Below, piece after piece: positions 9,102-17,002 of a stretch of 64,000 nucleotides of DNA (position 1 is the stretch's first letter; each line of letters begins with the position of its first letter). The stretch is from Pedococcus dokdonensis (GTDB lineage: Bacteria > Actinomycetota > Actinomycetes > Actinomycetales > Dermatophilaceae). The translations under genes were made by a program, and so were the position numbers. Where the stretch lies: assembly GCF_900104525.1 (NCBI RefSeq), contig NZ_LT629711.1:1736001-1800000 (forward strand), read 5' to 3'. The notes under the pieces were generated by a model. That model was not told where the DNA came from. It did not search any database and was given only the letters and a program-made list of their open reading frames with translations.

Positions 9102-9437
9102 CTATTGAGCTGTGTCGTATGCCTTTAGAACATCCGCACTGATCCGGCCGCGGTCGCTCACCTGATGACCGTTGTTCTTCGCCCATTCCCGCACGGCTGC
9201 AACGTCAGTGCGCGACTTTGCTCGAGATGAAGAACGAACGGCCTTGCCACGACGGCTCCGCTGGCCCTGCTCGGTCGCCTTTGCGATGTAGGGCTTGAGC
9301 GCCTTCTCTAGGGCTGCACGGTTCTTCGCGCTGAGATCGATCACCCAGCTCCTGCCGTTGAGGCTGAACGAGACCTCTTTTGCGTTGGTCGAACCGTCGA
9401 GGTCATCCGTGATGGTCACCGTCGTTTGCTTCGCCAT
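9102..9437 (-). CDS. Lsr2-type nucleoid-associated protein
   Basis: A 111-residue Lsr2 homologue. The N-terminal dimerisation domain begins [15 protein letters not shown], the linker is basic ([16 protein letters not shown]), and the C-terminal DNA-binding domain ends [17 protein letters not shown] with the AT-hook-like RGR. Lsr2 is the actinobacterial counterpart of H-NS: it bridges DNA and silences AT-rich, horizontally acquired genes. A copy on a mobile element may silence the element's own cargo or imitate the host protein. The AT-richer, gene-free stretch 9438-9728 lies directly upstream and could be its promoter and an autoregulatory site. Confidence 0.9.
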   Translation of the reverse strand: MAKQTTVTITDDLDGSTNAKEVSFSLNGRSWVIDLSAKNRAALEKALKPYIAKATEQGQRSRRGKAVRSSSRAKSRTDVAAVREWAKNNGHQVSDRGRISADVLKAYDTAQ

Positions 9438-9728
9438 GGAGAGAATGATTGCGGCTACCGGCCGGGATTGCTAATCAATGACCGTAATTTGCTTGGGCGA
9501 ACCCTGCGCTGTCGCGCTTCGCGACGTCACCAACGCGTCGGCGCGAGGTAGGAGTGTTCAGCGCGGTCTCTGTCGCCGACGCCATCCCCCAGTCATCGGA
9601 ACTCTTATGGTGCGGCCGAGCCGTAAGGCGGCGGAATGACCGCGGCTCCTGATCGTGTCGATAGGGCCGATGGCGGAGACGTCGTGTGTCTCGCAGGGCC
9701 CGGGATATGCACCCGTTCTGCGTCGGGC

Positions 9729-10190
9729 CTACTCGGCCACGACGGTGAGTCGCATCCCCGTGTTTGGATGGTAGCTCCAGCGGGCAGTGAAGCCCTTCCA
9801 GTCGTCAGTCTGTTGACCGTCTAAAGCTCTTGTGGAGTCCATATGGCTGATGATGTGTTGAGGGATGTCCAGAGCGCTCAGCACACACACCACCTCCGTG
9901 ATGGTGTCACCACCCAGATCCTCTTCCCCCTTGGTGTCAAAACTAATGGCGGAACCGTCATCCTGAACGTTGGACGCGGCATTGCACGTGGCGGCTGCGC
10001 TTTCAATGGCGCTGGGTCGCCCAGATGACCAGCCCGCGATCGCCAAGACAGCGACTACCACAATGGCTCCTCCAAGCTTCGCTTGGTTGGCGCGATGGTC
10101 CCACCAGCGGGGCTGGCGCTCAGCCTTGGGTTGTAGCCACCGCGGCTGCGTTGCAGTGGGCGTGCCGAGGGCTTGATGGTCGTCTGTCAT
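9729..10190 (-). CDS. single-pass membrane-anchored hypothetical protein
   Basis: ATG 10190 follows AAGAAGG by four bases. The 153-residue product has a polar N-terminus with several Trp residues, one transmembrane helix (LGGAIVVVAVLAIAGW) and an outer domain of about 85 residues with two Cys (ATCNAAS.., EVVCVLSALDIP) that could form a disulfide. This layout is typical of small membrane-anchored actinobacterial proteins of unknown function. It is transcribed away from the nuclease gene at 10627. No family is recognised. Confidence 0.65.
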   Translation of the reverse strand: MTDDHQALGTPTATQPRWLQPKAERQPRWWDHRANQAKLGGAIVVVAVLAIAGWSSGRPSAIESAAATCNAASNVQDDGSAISFDTKGEEDLGGDTITEVVCVLSALDIPQHIISHMDSTRALDGQQTDDWKGFTARWSYHPNTGMRLTVVAE

Positions 10191-10626
10191 GTTGCCTTCT
10201 TTGGGCGGCATTGGCGGAATGAGGCATAGGCTGTCGGATTGGTCCGAGCACCTGCGCACGTTTCGGCCGTCACCCCTCCGAACGGTTGAGCGGACAGCGC
10301 CACTCATACGGTCTGGCTGTGCTCAGCCCGCGCAAGAGCGCGAGGGTCCTGACCCGACTAGCGGCGATAGGACCTACCTCGGAGGGCTTGCCCGGTCGGC
10401 AAGGGAGCTATGACCGTCGTCCCTGAGCGGGCCTCTCGACTCGCCTTGGAGGGTCGCCAATATCGCCGCGCTCCTCGCGGTGGGCGACGCTCCGAGTATC
10501 AGCGCCAACACTCGGCAGGAGACCCCAGTCCGAACACATCGGGTGAACCGGACCTCGAGGCGCCGCCCCGGCGGTACGGTCAGGCCCTGTCACTTCAGCA
10601 ACCGCACCACCACGCAGGGGGAGAGC
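10191..10626. other. 436-base intergenic region between divergent genes
   Basis: No convincing gene is seen. Reading frames in it are short and rich in Arg/Pro shadows. It should contain the promoters of the membrane-protein gene (minus) and the nuclease gene (plus). A GGGGGAGAG ribosome binding site ends it just before ATG 10627. Confidence 0.5.
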
Positions 10627-12123
10627 ATGGCCGAGCAGACCTGGCACGAAGCACGATTGATCCCAACCTCGGGCATCAATGGCGCGGAGGAGCAGGAGCG
10701 TCGCGCCACGTCCGCCCTGCTGGCTGTGATGACCGCCGTGAAGGAGTACGGCCGCGGACTCGTCAAGCCACTCGGCGCCCCGGCCGGGATCATCGAGACC
10801 TACATCGAAGTCCCCTTCATCTTTGGGGAGAGGAAGCTCTACCCCGACGGACTCATCAGAGTCTCCCGCGGGACCAAGTCGTGGACTGCCCTGGTGGAAG
10901 TCAAGACCGGCAGCAACGAGCTCGCGACCGAACAGCTGGAGAACTACCTCGATATCGCGCGCGAGCAAAGTTTCGACGCCGTCATCACCATCAGCAACGA
11001 GATCCCAGCCGTCGCAGGGCAGCACCCGACCAAGGTCGACAAGCGCAAGCTCCGCAAGGTCGAGCTGCACCACCTGTCCTGGTCCCAGGTGCTCGCTGAG
11101 GCCGTGATGCAGAAGGAGTTCCGCGGCGTCGCCGACCCCGACCAGGCGTGGATTCTGGGCGAGCTCATCCGCTACCTCGAGCACGACCGATCCGGTGCGA
11201 TGGACATGGATGACATGGGCGAGTCCTGGACCGGCGTGCGCGACGCCGTCGCCGCCGGCACGCTGCGGCCCAACGACAAGGGCATCGCCAGCGTCGTCGC
11301 ACGGTTTGATGCGCTACTGCGGTTCGCCAGCCTCAACCTCGGCAAACGCCTGGGCACCGAGGTTGTGCCGGTTCTTACCCGCAAGGAGCTGACCGACCCC
11401 GCCCTGCGGGCCCAAGCCCTGACCCAGCAGCTGTGCGCCAACGGTCAGCTGTCCGGCGCCATCCGCATCCCCGACACGGTCGGCCAGCTGGTCGTCACGG
11501 CGGACCTGCGCTCCGGCCGGGTCAGCTGCCACGTCGACCTCGACGCCCCCCGAGACGGACGCCCAACCACCCGAGTGAACTGGCTCGTGCGGCAGCTGAA
11601 GAATGCGCCAGAGACCGCCCGTGTGGAGTGCTTCGTGGCCCACTCGCGTGGGTCCAGCGCGGCAGAGCTCCTGCGCACCGTCAGGGAGACCCCAGCCGTG
11701 CTGGTCACGGACCCGGCCAAGGACATCCGGTCCTTTAGGGTGGCCACCTCGAGCACGCTTGGCACCAAGCGCGGCCGCGGCCGCGGAGCGTTCATCGACT
11801 CCGTCCTGGCCGCGATTGACTCGTTCTACGCGGAGGTTCTCGGGGACCTCAAGGCGTGGGCCGCGGCGCCGCCGAAGTTGCGTCAGGCGTCACCGGAGGA
11901 GACGGAGGACATCGAGCGCACAACGCCATCGTCCCTGGCCTCGACGGACTACTCCTCTCAGGACGGCCCGGCGCCCGCCGACGCAGCCCAAGCCACTTCC
12001 ACTTTGCCGCCGGAGCACAACAGTCTCCAGGATGCGACAGCCTCCTCAGGCGACCTCGGCCAGACGGACTCCCCAAATGAGTCGGGGGACGCCCGGCCCG
12101 AAGCCCCTGACATCACCTGGTGA
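10627..12123 (+). CDS. PD-(D/E)XK-like nuclease domain protein
   Basis: A 498-residue protein beginning at ATG 10627 after a GGGGGAGAG ribosome binding site. Residues about 60-115 contain IEVPF, YPDGLI and ALVEVKTG followed by LATEQLENYLDIA, the D...ExK layout of restriction-like nucleases with a downstream helix carrying Gln. The middle region is a mixed helical/beta domain (about 150-390). The last 110 residues are acidic, Ser/Pro-rich and probably disordered. The gene stands alone, with its own promoter region and 620 bases of mostly non-coding DNA behind it. A DNA-targeting defence or maintenance role is plausible, but no homologue is identified. Confidence 0.65.
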   Translation: MAEQTWHEARLIPTSGINGAEEQERRATSALLAVMTAVKEYGRGLVKPLGAPAGIIETYIEVPFIFGERKLYPDGLIRVSRGTKSWTALVEVKTGSNELATEQLENYLDIAREQSFDAVITISNEIPAVAGQHPTKVDKRKLRKVELHHLSWSQVLAEAVMQKEFRGVADPDQAWILGELIRYLEHDRSGAMDMDDMGESWTGVRDAVAAGTLRPNDKGIASVVARFDALLRFASLNLGKRLGTEVVPVLTRKELTDPALRAQALTQQLCANGQLSGAIRIPDTVGQLVVTADLRSGRVSCHVDLDAPRDGRPTTRVNWLVRQLKNAPETARVECFVAHSRGSSAAELLRTVRETPAVLVTDPAKDIRSFRVATSSTLGTKRGRGRGAFIDSVLAAIDSFYAEVLGDLKAWAAAPPKLRQASPEETEDIERTTPSSLASTDYSSQDGPAPADAAQATSTLPPEHNSLQDATASSGDLGQTDSPNESGDARPEAPDITW

Positions 12124-12744
12124 CTGTTTGACCGGTTTCACGGTGGGTGGCTCGGCAGGCACGGACGTCCACCTCCAGTTGTCGTCCACACCCGCGCGGG
12201 TACTCCGCCGACGGCGTGAGGGAGTCAGAGCACGACGACCCCGAGGTCACGGCCCGCATCCTTGGGAGAGTCGTCTAGATCAGAGGTACGGCGACCACTT
12301 GTCGAGTGCCGAAGACTGCACCGTGTAGCTCATGGATCGCGCACCAAGGGCCGATGAGCACTCCTCGGTGTCCTTCCGCTCGGTCATAGCGGGGCCGCAA
12401 GCGTTCTCTAGATCGGCCTCGACCACCAACTGGAGCGCGGCCTTCATGTCCCGCTCCGTACACGACGATGCCGACGCGGTCGACCCAAGAGGAGCCGGCG
12501 TGACCGGCAGTCGGATGTTAGGCGAACCATTATCGGCAGGTCGGGAACCAGGCCAGAGCGCTGCCCGCCTCGCGGCGCAATGACGCAGCGAGCGACATGA
12601 CCCGTCGAGCTCGGAGTTGCGCCGTCCGTGGAAATCTCCGTCCAGCTGCAACGAGACGCCCCTCATTACGTCCCTGCGCATGGTGCCCCCTCGGGCCGGT
12701 TGACCTTCTGAAGCGCGGGAAGGGCTCGCGCGGGGAAGGCCGCC
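12124..12744. other. 621-base region without a secure gene
   Basis: No ORF with a credible start is seen. On the minus strand, roughly 12595 down to 12280, a frame reads SASSCTERDMKAAL.. and CGPAMTERKDTEECSS.., which looks more protein-like than the other frames (regular Glu/Asp/Lys, few Arg) but has no ATG or GTG with a binding site in front. It may be the remnant of a secreted protein gene that lost its 5' end. The rest is probably the promoter region of the operon that starts at 12745. Confidence 0.35.
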
Positions 12745-13395
12745 ATGGTCGCTCAGCCCTCCGAACGGCATACCGATCAGCTGCACGAGAAGCTGGTCGC
12801 GTTGTCCCGCAACGCCCAGGTCAACGTCGACCTGGACGACCCCGCGGACTACTGGTACCGGCTCGGACAGCGCAACGCATACGCGCACGCACTCGGGCTC
12901 AGCGTCGCCAGAGGTGTTGACCACAAAGCGTTCAAGGTCGCCGACCGGCTCAGCGCCGCCCTCGCAGATGGGGAGCACAACGTCGACTTCCTGCTCGCCG
13001 GGGCTCTGGAAGGAGCACCTTCCGCGGCGGCGACTCCGGCGTCGCTCGAGTGGATTGGGCCGCAGGCGTTTTCGGCGCAGTACGGCCACATCCCGGGAGT
13101 CGACCGCGACTACGGGATGCGGTGGGGTGAGCGCGGCGACCAGCGCATTTCCTGGCGAGCACCGCTGGACGCCAGCCATGGACTGCTTTACGCCTACGAC
13201 CCTCTGTGGGCCGAGTACAAGGTCTTGGGGGCGGACGTCCCGCGGCAGGCGGTGGAAGGGGCCTTCACGCAGGCGCTCGACACCGACGTCCATATGGACG
13301 TCACCGCCTTCGCCGAAGTGGTCCGCTCCCAAACCGTGGCCCAGCGGCCGCGGCCCATCGAGCCAATCGCGCCGGTGCGGGTGATCGAGCCATGA
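12745..13395 (+). CDS. hypothetical protein, first gene of the primase operon
   Basis: A 216-residue soluble protein starting at ATG 12745 (MVAQPSERHTDQLHEKL). It has no recognised domain; the middle contains many aromatic residues (DPADYWYRLGQRNAYAHALG, HGLLYAYDPLWAEYKVL). It overlaps the primase start by four bases (ATGA at 13392), so the two proteins are translated together and probably act in the same replication or maintenance process of the element. Confidence 0.65.
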   Translation: MVAQPSERHTDQLHEKLVALSRNAQVNVDLDDPADYWYRLGQRNAYAHALGLSVARGVDHKAFKVADRLSAALADGEHNVDFLLAGALEGAPSAAATPASLEWIGPQAFSAQYGHIPGVDRDYGMRWGERGDQRISWRAPLDASHGLLYAYDPLWAEYKVLGADVPRQAVEGAFTQALDTDVHMDVTAFAEVVRSQTVAQRPRPIEPIAPVRVIEP

Positions 13396-14861
13396 CCACG
13401 GCCCGCACGGGACCAGTCGACATCCCGGCGGTCCGTGCCGCCCATCCGATCCACGAGGTCGTCGCCGCTGCCGGCATCAAGTTGAGCTCGCGGGGGCACG
13501 GGTTCGTGGGCTGCTGTCCCTTCCACGACGACTCCACCCCGTCACTCTCAGTCGGCGGCGTCAAGGACCGGTTCCACTGCTTCGGCTGCGGCGCCTCAGG
13601 AGACGTCATCGACTTCGTCGCCCGTTTGGAGGGTCTCGGCTTCCGCGAAGCCGTGCAACGCCTCAACTCTGTCAACGCCGCCGTTGCTGCTTCCACTTCG
13701 GCCACCCGGGCCCCTGCCGGCCCCGATCGATGGCCGATGGTCAGCGCCGAACGCGGCTACGCCATCAACGCCCTAGCGTGGGAGTACTGCTGCACAACGG
13801 TTCCACACGCATTCGCCGTCAGCTACCTGCGTCACCACCGCGGCATCGACGTCCGTGATTTGGAAGTCCAAGTTGGCGAACCCTTGGTGGGTCACACCGG
13901 GCAGCCCTGGGCGGGCATGTCGCGCCACCTGCTGGGCCGCGGCGTCACCGCGGACGAGCTGCTGGCGATGGACCTGTCTCGGCGCAGCAGGACCGGCCGG
14001 CTCACCGACACCTTCCGCGGCAGGCTCGTAGTCCCGGTCCGCTCGCCTTCCGGGCACATCGCCGGGCTGCTGGGCCGCACCACACTGCCCGACGCGCGAA
14101 CTCCCAAGTACCGCAATCCCACGCGAACCGCGACCTTCGACAAGTCGACCGCCCTCTACTCCCCCAACCCCGCCAGCCATGGAACCACGGCTGTGGTCGT
14201 CGAGGGCCCCATTGACGCCCTGGCGGTCGCCGCATCAGCCGCCAGTAGCGACCGGCTCGCCGAGTTCTGGCCATGCACCGCCAACGGGGTCAGCGTGTCC
14301 CCTTCGCAGGCGCGGCGCGTCACGACCAGTGGCGCAGCCAAGGTCGTGGTCGCCCTCGACGGTGACACCCCGGGGGCTGAAGGAAGCGAGCGGTGGATCG
14401 ACGCCGTATGCCGCGGGCAACGGCGGCCGGCGATGCTCACCCGGCTGCCGAACGGCATGGATCCTGCTGACTGGCTCGCCAGGCACGGAGCGACCGGCTT
14501 GGCCGCCTTCGACCCCGCGGCCACCCCTGGCGACCCGCGACCAGAACAACCCGGACGTGAGCTCGTGCGCGCCGCCCTGGCTGCCGCAAGCGATCCTCTC
14601 CGCGAAACCATCCGCGACCTCATGCCCGTTCTCATGGCATTACCGACCAGGGACGCCCGGGACCTCGCCGCACAGGCCGACGGGGAGATGACCCGTCAAG
14701 GGTGGAACCCGAAGGGCATCTTTACCCAGACGTTGGTGCAGGCGGTCGCGGTCGCCGCCGCACAACGCTGCGACGTCGCTGCCCCCCGCAGCCTGCGACT
14801 CGACGCACCAGCGGCAGACCGCAGCCTCGGGCTGGGAGCCGACTTCCCGGCGTACCGCTAA
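13392..14861 (+). CDS. DNA primase with CHC2 zinc finger and TOPRIM domain
   Basis: A 489-residue DnaG-like primase that would synthesise RNA primers for element replication or for the complementary strand after transfer. The CHC2 zinc finger is visible as GCCPFHDD plus FHCFGCGASGD (about 36-68). The DnaG core follows (FRGRLVVPVRSPSGHIAGL..), then the TOPRIM domain with catalytic Glu in VVVEGPIDAL (about 270) and the acidic pair in VVALDGDTPGAEGS (about 320). The C-terminal 100 residues are helical and specific to this type. ATG 13392 overlaps the previous stop, and the gene is followed after 15 bases by the 14877 gene. It is shorter than chromosomal DnaG (about 600 residues) and lacks an obvious DnaB-binding domain. 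Confidence 0.9.
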   Translation: MTTARTGPVDIPAVRAAHPIHEVVAAAGIKLSSRGHGFVGCCPFHDDSTPSLSVGGVKDRFHCFGCGASGDVIDFVARLEGLGFREAVQRLNSVNAAVAASTSATRAPAGPDRWPMVSAERGYAINALAWEYCCTTVPHAFAVSYLRHHRGIDVRDLEVQVGEPLVGHTGQPWAGMSRHLLGRGVTADELLAMDLSRRSRTGRLTDTFRGRLVVPVRSPSGHIAGLLGRTTLPDARTPKYRNPTRTATFDKSTALYSPNPASHGTTAVVVEGPIDALAVAASAASSDRLAEFWPCTANGVSVSPSQARRVTTSGAAKVVVALDGDTPGAEGSERWIDAVCRGQRRPAMLTRLPNGMDPADWLARHGATGLAAFDPAATPGDPRPEQPGRELVRAALAAASDPLRETIRDLMPVLMALPTRDARDLAAQADGEMTRQGWNPKGIFTQTLVQAVAVAAAQRCDVAAPRSLRLDAPAADRSLGLGADFPAYR

Positions 14862-14876
14862 TCCGCAAGGAGACCC

Positions 14877-15209
14877 GTGCACCCCCACCAGACACCAGAC
14901 GACCTCATCGAGCTCGCCGCAGGCCACTTGCGCATGGCAGCCACCGAGGCCGGCCGCCGGAGTGACGGCGACCCGTTCTCGCCCTGGCATGCCTATGCAG
15001 GCCAGCTCGACCTAGCCGCCGCCGGCCTGGCCAGTCAGCCCGGGCTCATCCCTCAGGTCGCCGACCGCGCTGACCTCCTCACCCACCTCGAACGGGCCAG
15101 TCGTGCCCTTCACCACGTTCCACCCAGCCAAGGGCCGGCCGACGTCGCGCTGTGGTGCTGGCAGCTCAGCGAGCTGGAGCGCGCGGCCAGGGAGATGGCG
15201 GCCGGATGA
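14877..15209 (+). CDS. small helical protein of the primase operon
   Basis: GTG 14877 follows a good AAGGAGA ribosome binding site. The 110-residue product is mostly helical (LIELAAGHLRMAATEAGRR.., DLLTHLERASRALHHV.., LSELERAAREMAAG) with no recognised domain. It ends in an ATGA overlap with the next gene. Similar small proteins sit after primases in actinobacterial integrative elements; the function is unknown. Confidence 0.6.
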   Translation: MHPHQTPDDLIELAAGHLRMAATEAGRRSDGDPFSPWHAYAGQLDLAAAGLASQPGLIPQVADRADLLTHLERASRALHHVPPSQGPADVALWCWQLSELERAAREMAAG

Positions 15210-16597
15210 GCACCACCACCGGGCTTGACCTCATCAACCGCGCCGACCAGCTCGCCCGCGAACTGAGCCGATGTGAACTGCCCGTCGACACCCAGCTATG
15301 GGAGTCCTTGGACACCACCGCATACCGGCTGATGCGCGAACTCATCGGTCCCGGACGCGACGACGCTGGGGCGTCCACCCGCCGCCGCGCCATCCTGCTC
15401 CGAGTGATCCACGCATACCCGACCCCGGTCCGCCCCCCACTGGACGCCGATTTCTCGGTCGCGGAGGCGAGGCGTTTCGTCACGGTCAGCCGCGAAGTCC
15501 TGATTAGGCGCATCCGGGAAGGCGAGGTGCCCACGCATGTGGTCGGCGGCCAGCCGCGGATCGACGCGGCCCACCTGGACGCCCGAACCGACATCACCCC
15601 CACCGACCCAGCCGACCCGCACCCGCTCGCGCGTTTGTCCACCACGCTGGGGGTCCTCGCGGACATGGTCAACCATGAACGCCGCCACCCCGGCACAGTC
15701 GACGGGCTGAGCGACGACGCCGTACGCGATGCGGCCGCTCGCGTCATGTCCTGGTTGGCAGTCGCCGGCCGCTACACGCTCCGGCACGGACCTATCGAGA
15801 ACGGCGACCGACCCCTGGCAGTGGCCCAGTATGCGGATCGGTCCATCGACGCACTCGGTGGCACAGCGCGGTCGATGGCAGCTCTGGATGCCCTCGCCGC
15901 GCGAGTCCCGACACTTGGGTCGGGTTTGAGCGAACAGCTGGACAGCAGGCTTCACCGTTGGGCCTCGGCCGCGCGCGAGGAACTGCAGAGGACCGTCCCG
16001 GCCACACAAGTGATGGCCAACATCGCCAGCGTCGGCACGCTCATGTTGGCCAGCACTCACCGATTGCACACCTTGTCGCCCTCGACGCCAGCGGAGGCGC
16101 TCGTCACCATGACCAGCGACCTGCGTGGTGCGGCGGATGCCCTCAAGGAAGCAGAGGCCACCTGGAAACGTGTCACGACCCTGCAACCGCAAGGCCGCGC
16201 CTTCGGGGCCGCGTCGTTCGAGCTGTTCGACACCCTGCGCAAGGTGCTCGCCGCACCCATTGAAACCGAGAAGCGCCAACGAATCAGCCTCGACGTCGAC
16301 ACTTCGCTCCGCTCGCTCGAGCAAGGCACGCGCGACCTCGCGCGATTCGTCGACCAGAGCCACGACGTAACCCGCGCCTGCCTCAACAGCGAACTCCTGT
16401 TCGCGCCCGCTCGAGCACAAGACCGCACCGTCAAGCACCTCGTGTCCCGCACCCGCGGCGACTACCTGCCCCTTGCGCCCGATGCGGCCAACCATCTGAT
16501 GGAGTCCATCGAACGCGCGGCATCCCTCACCGCTGTGCTCGCAGTTGACACGGTTGCCGTCGCAGCTACTCACGCATCGCTGGCAGTCCGTCGGTAA
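15206..16597 (+). CDS. helical protein with embedded excisionase-like HTH, last gene of the primase operon
   Basis: A 463-residue protein from ATG 15206, overlapping the previous stop. Residues about 80-130 (FSVAEARRFVTVSREVLIRRIREGEVPTHVVGGQPRID) read like a MerR/excisionase-type winged helix: a helix-turn-helix followed by a basic beta hairpin. The remainder is long amphipathic helices (AREELQRTV.., DALKEAEATWKRV..) that may form a bundle. It is the last gene before the attachment site 196 bases downstream, which suits a protein acting at the element end or at replication, but this is inference from position. Confidence 0.6.
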   Translation: MSTTTGLDLINRADQLARELSRCELPVDTQLWESLDTTAYRLMRELIGPGRDDAGASTRRRAILLRVIHAYPTPVRPPLDADFSVAEARRFVTVSREVLIRRIREGEVPTHVVGGQPRIDAAHLDARTDITPTDPADPHPLARLSTTLGVLADMVNHERRHPGTVDGLSDDAVRDAAARVMSWLAVAGRYTLRHGPIENGDRPLAVAQYADRSIDALGGTARSMAALDALAARVPTLGSGLSEQLDSRLHRWASAAREELQRTVPATQVMANIASVGTLMLASTHRLHTLSPSTPAEALVTMTSDLRGAADALKEAEATWKRVTTLQPQGRAFGAASFELFDTLRKVLAAPIETEKRQRISLDVDTSLRSLEQGTRDLARFVDQSHDVTRACLNSELLFAPARAQDRTVKHLVSRTRGDYLPLAPDAANHLMESIERAASLTAVLAVDTVAVAATHASLAVRR

Positions 16598-16793
16598 GCA
16601 TGAAGCGCACCCGTGGCCCAAAGCCGCCCGCTCGCCCAGGCCCACAACCGAGGCCGAGCGTCCGACAAACCCTCCGGCTTTGGTAGAGAAACACGGCGAA
16701 CTGATGAGCACCTTGGGAGCCGCCAAACGCGCATCTGCGCAGGTCAGCGGCCATTCATAGGTTCGAACGCGCAACGTCGCGAACTGCCATCGG

Positions 16794-16835
16794 ATAATCA
16801 GCGGGTTCGGGGTTCGAGTCCCTGATGGCGCACCA
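16794..16835 (+). mobile_element. attachment site: 3' fragment of a tRNA gene (probably tRNA-Met, CAT)
   Basis: The last 42 bases of a tRNA are intact. ATAA from the anticodon loop and TCAGC from the anticodon stem come first, then variable GGGTT, T stem-loop CGGGG-TTCGAGT-CCCTG (16808-16824), acceptor strand ATGGCGC, discriminator A and encoded CCA (16833-16835). Upstream the sequence no longer pairs: no D arm and no 5' acceptor GCGCCAT can be found. A stem GCTGA-CTCATAA-TCAGC would be restored by an elongator tRNA-Met (CAT anticodon). A 3' tRNA fragment with the element on its 5' side is the standard right attachment site left by tyrosine-integrase elements. The 16598-17002 interval otherwise shows no gene. 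Confidence 0.8.
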
Positions 16836-17002
16836 CCCACGAGAGGGCCGATCGCATCGCGACGGCCCTCTTGCCGTTTCCCCCTCCGGCCGCGGCGAAG
16901 GTGTGCGCCATCGCGTTCTGGGGTATTCCTTCTCCCAGAGACGCAGCGGGTCAGGCCCGTCACGACGGCTCAACACGGTCAACACGGGTCGGAGGCTGGT
17001 CG

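Larger units (their letters stand above)
1..16835. mobile_element. right part of a tRNA-integrated conjugative/mobilisable element
   Basis: The stretch up to the tRNA 3' fragment at 16794-16835 carries a TraG/VirD4 coupling ATPase, an HNH nuclease, an Lsr2 protein, a CHC2 primase and an operon of small coupled genes, together with likely defence cargo. Base composition looks less GC-rich than the flanking chromosome and codon use is more relaxed. The chromosome resumes with a typical high-GC MmpL gene at 17003. The left end, the integrase and the intact tRNA gene are not in the window and should lie upstream. No other type IV secretion genes are seen, so it may be mobilisable rather than self-transmissible, or may use a compact actinobacterial transfer system encoded to the left. 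The element identity is inferred from gene content and the tRNA fragment. Confidence 0.8.

Noticed and set aside
12280..13332. 350-residue minus-strand frame across the start of the primase operon
   Set aside because: Most of it is antisense to the 12745 gene. Only the last 100 residues look protein-like, and they lack a start; this is noted as a possible remnant under 12124-12744.
16598..16793. Possible 5' half of the tRNA next to the fragment
   Set aside because: No GCGCCAT acceptor strand or D arm is found upstream of 16794, so the tRNA is not complete here.
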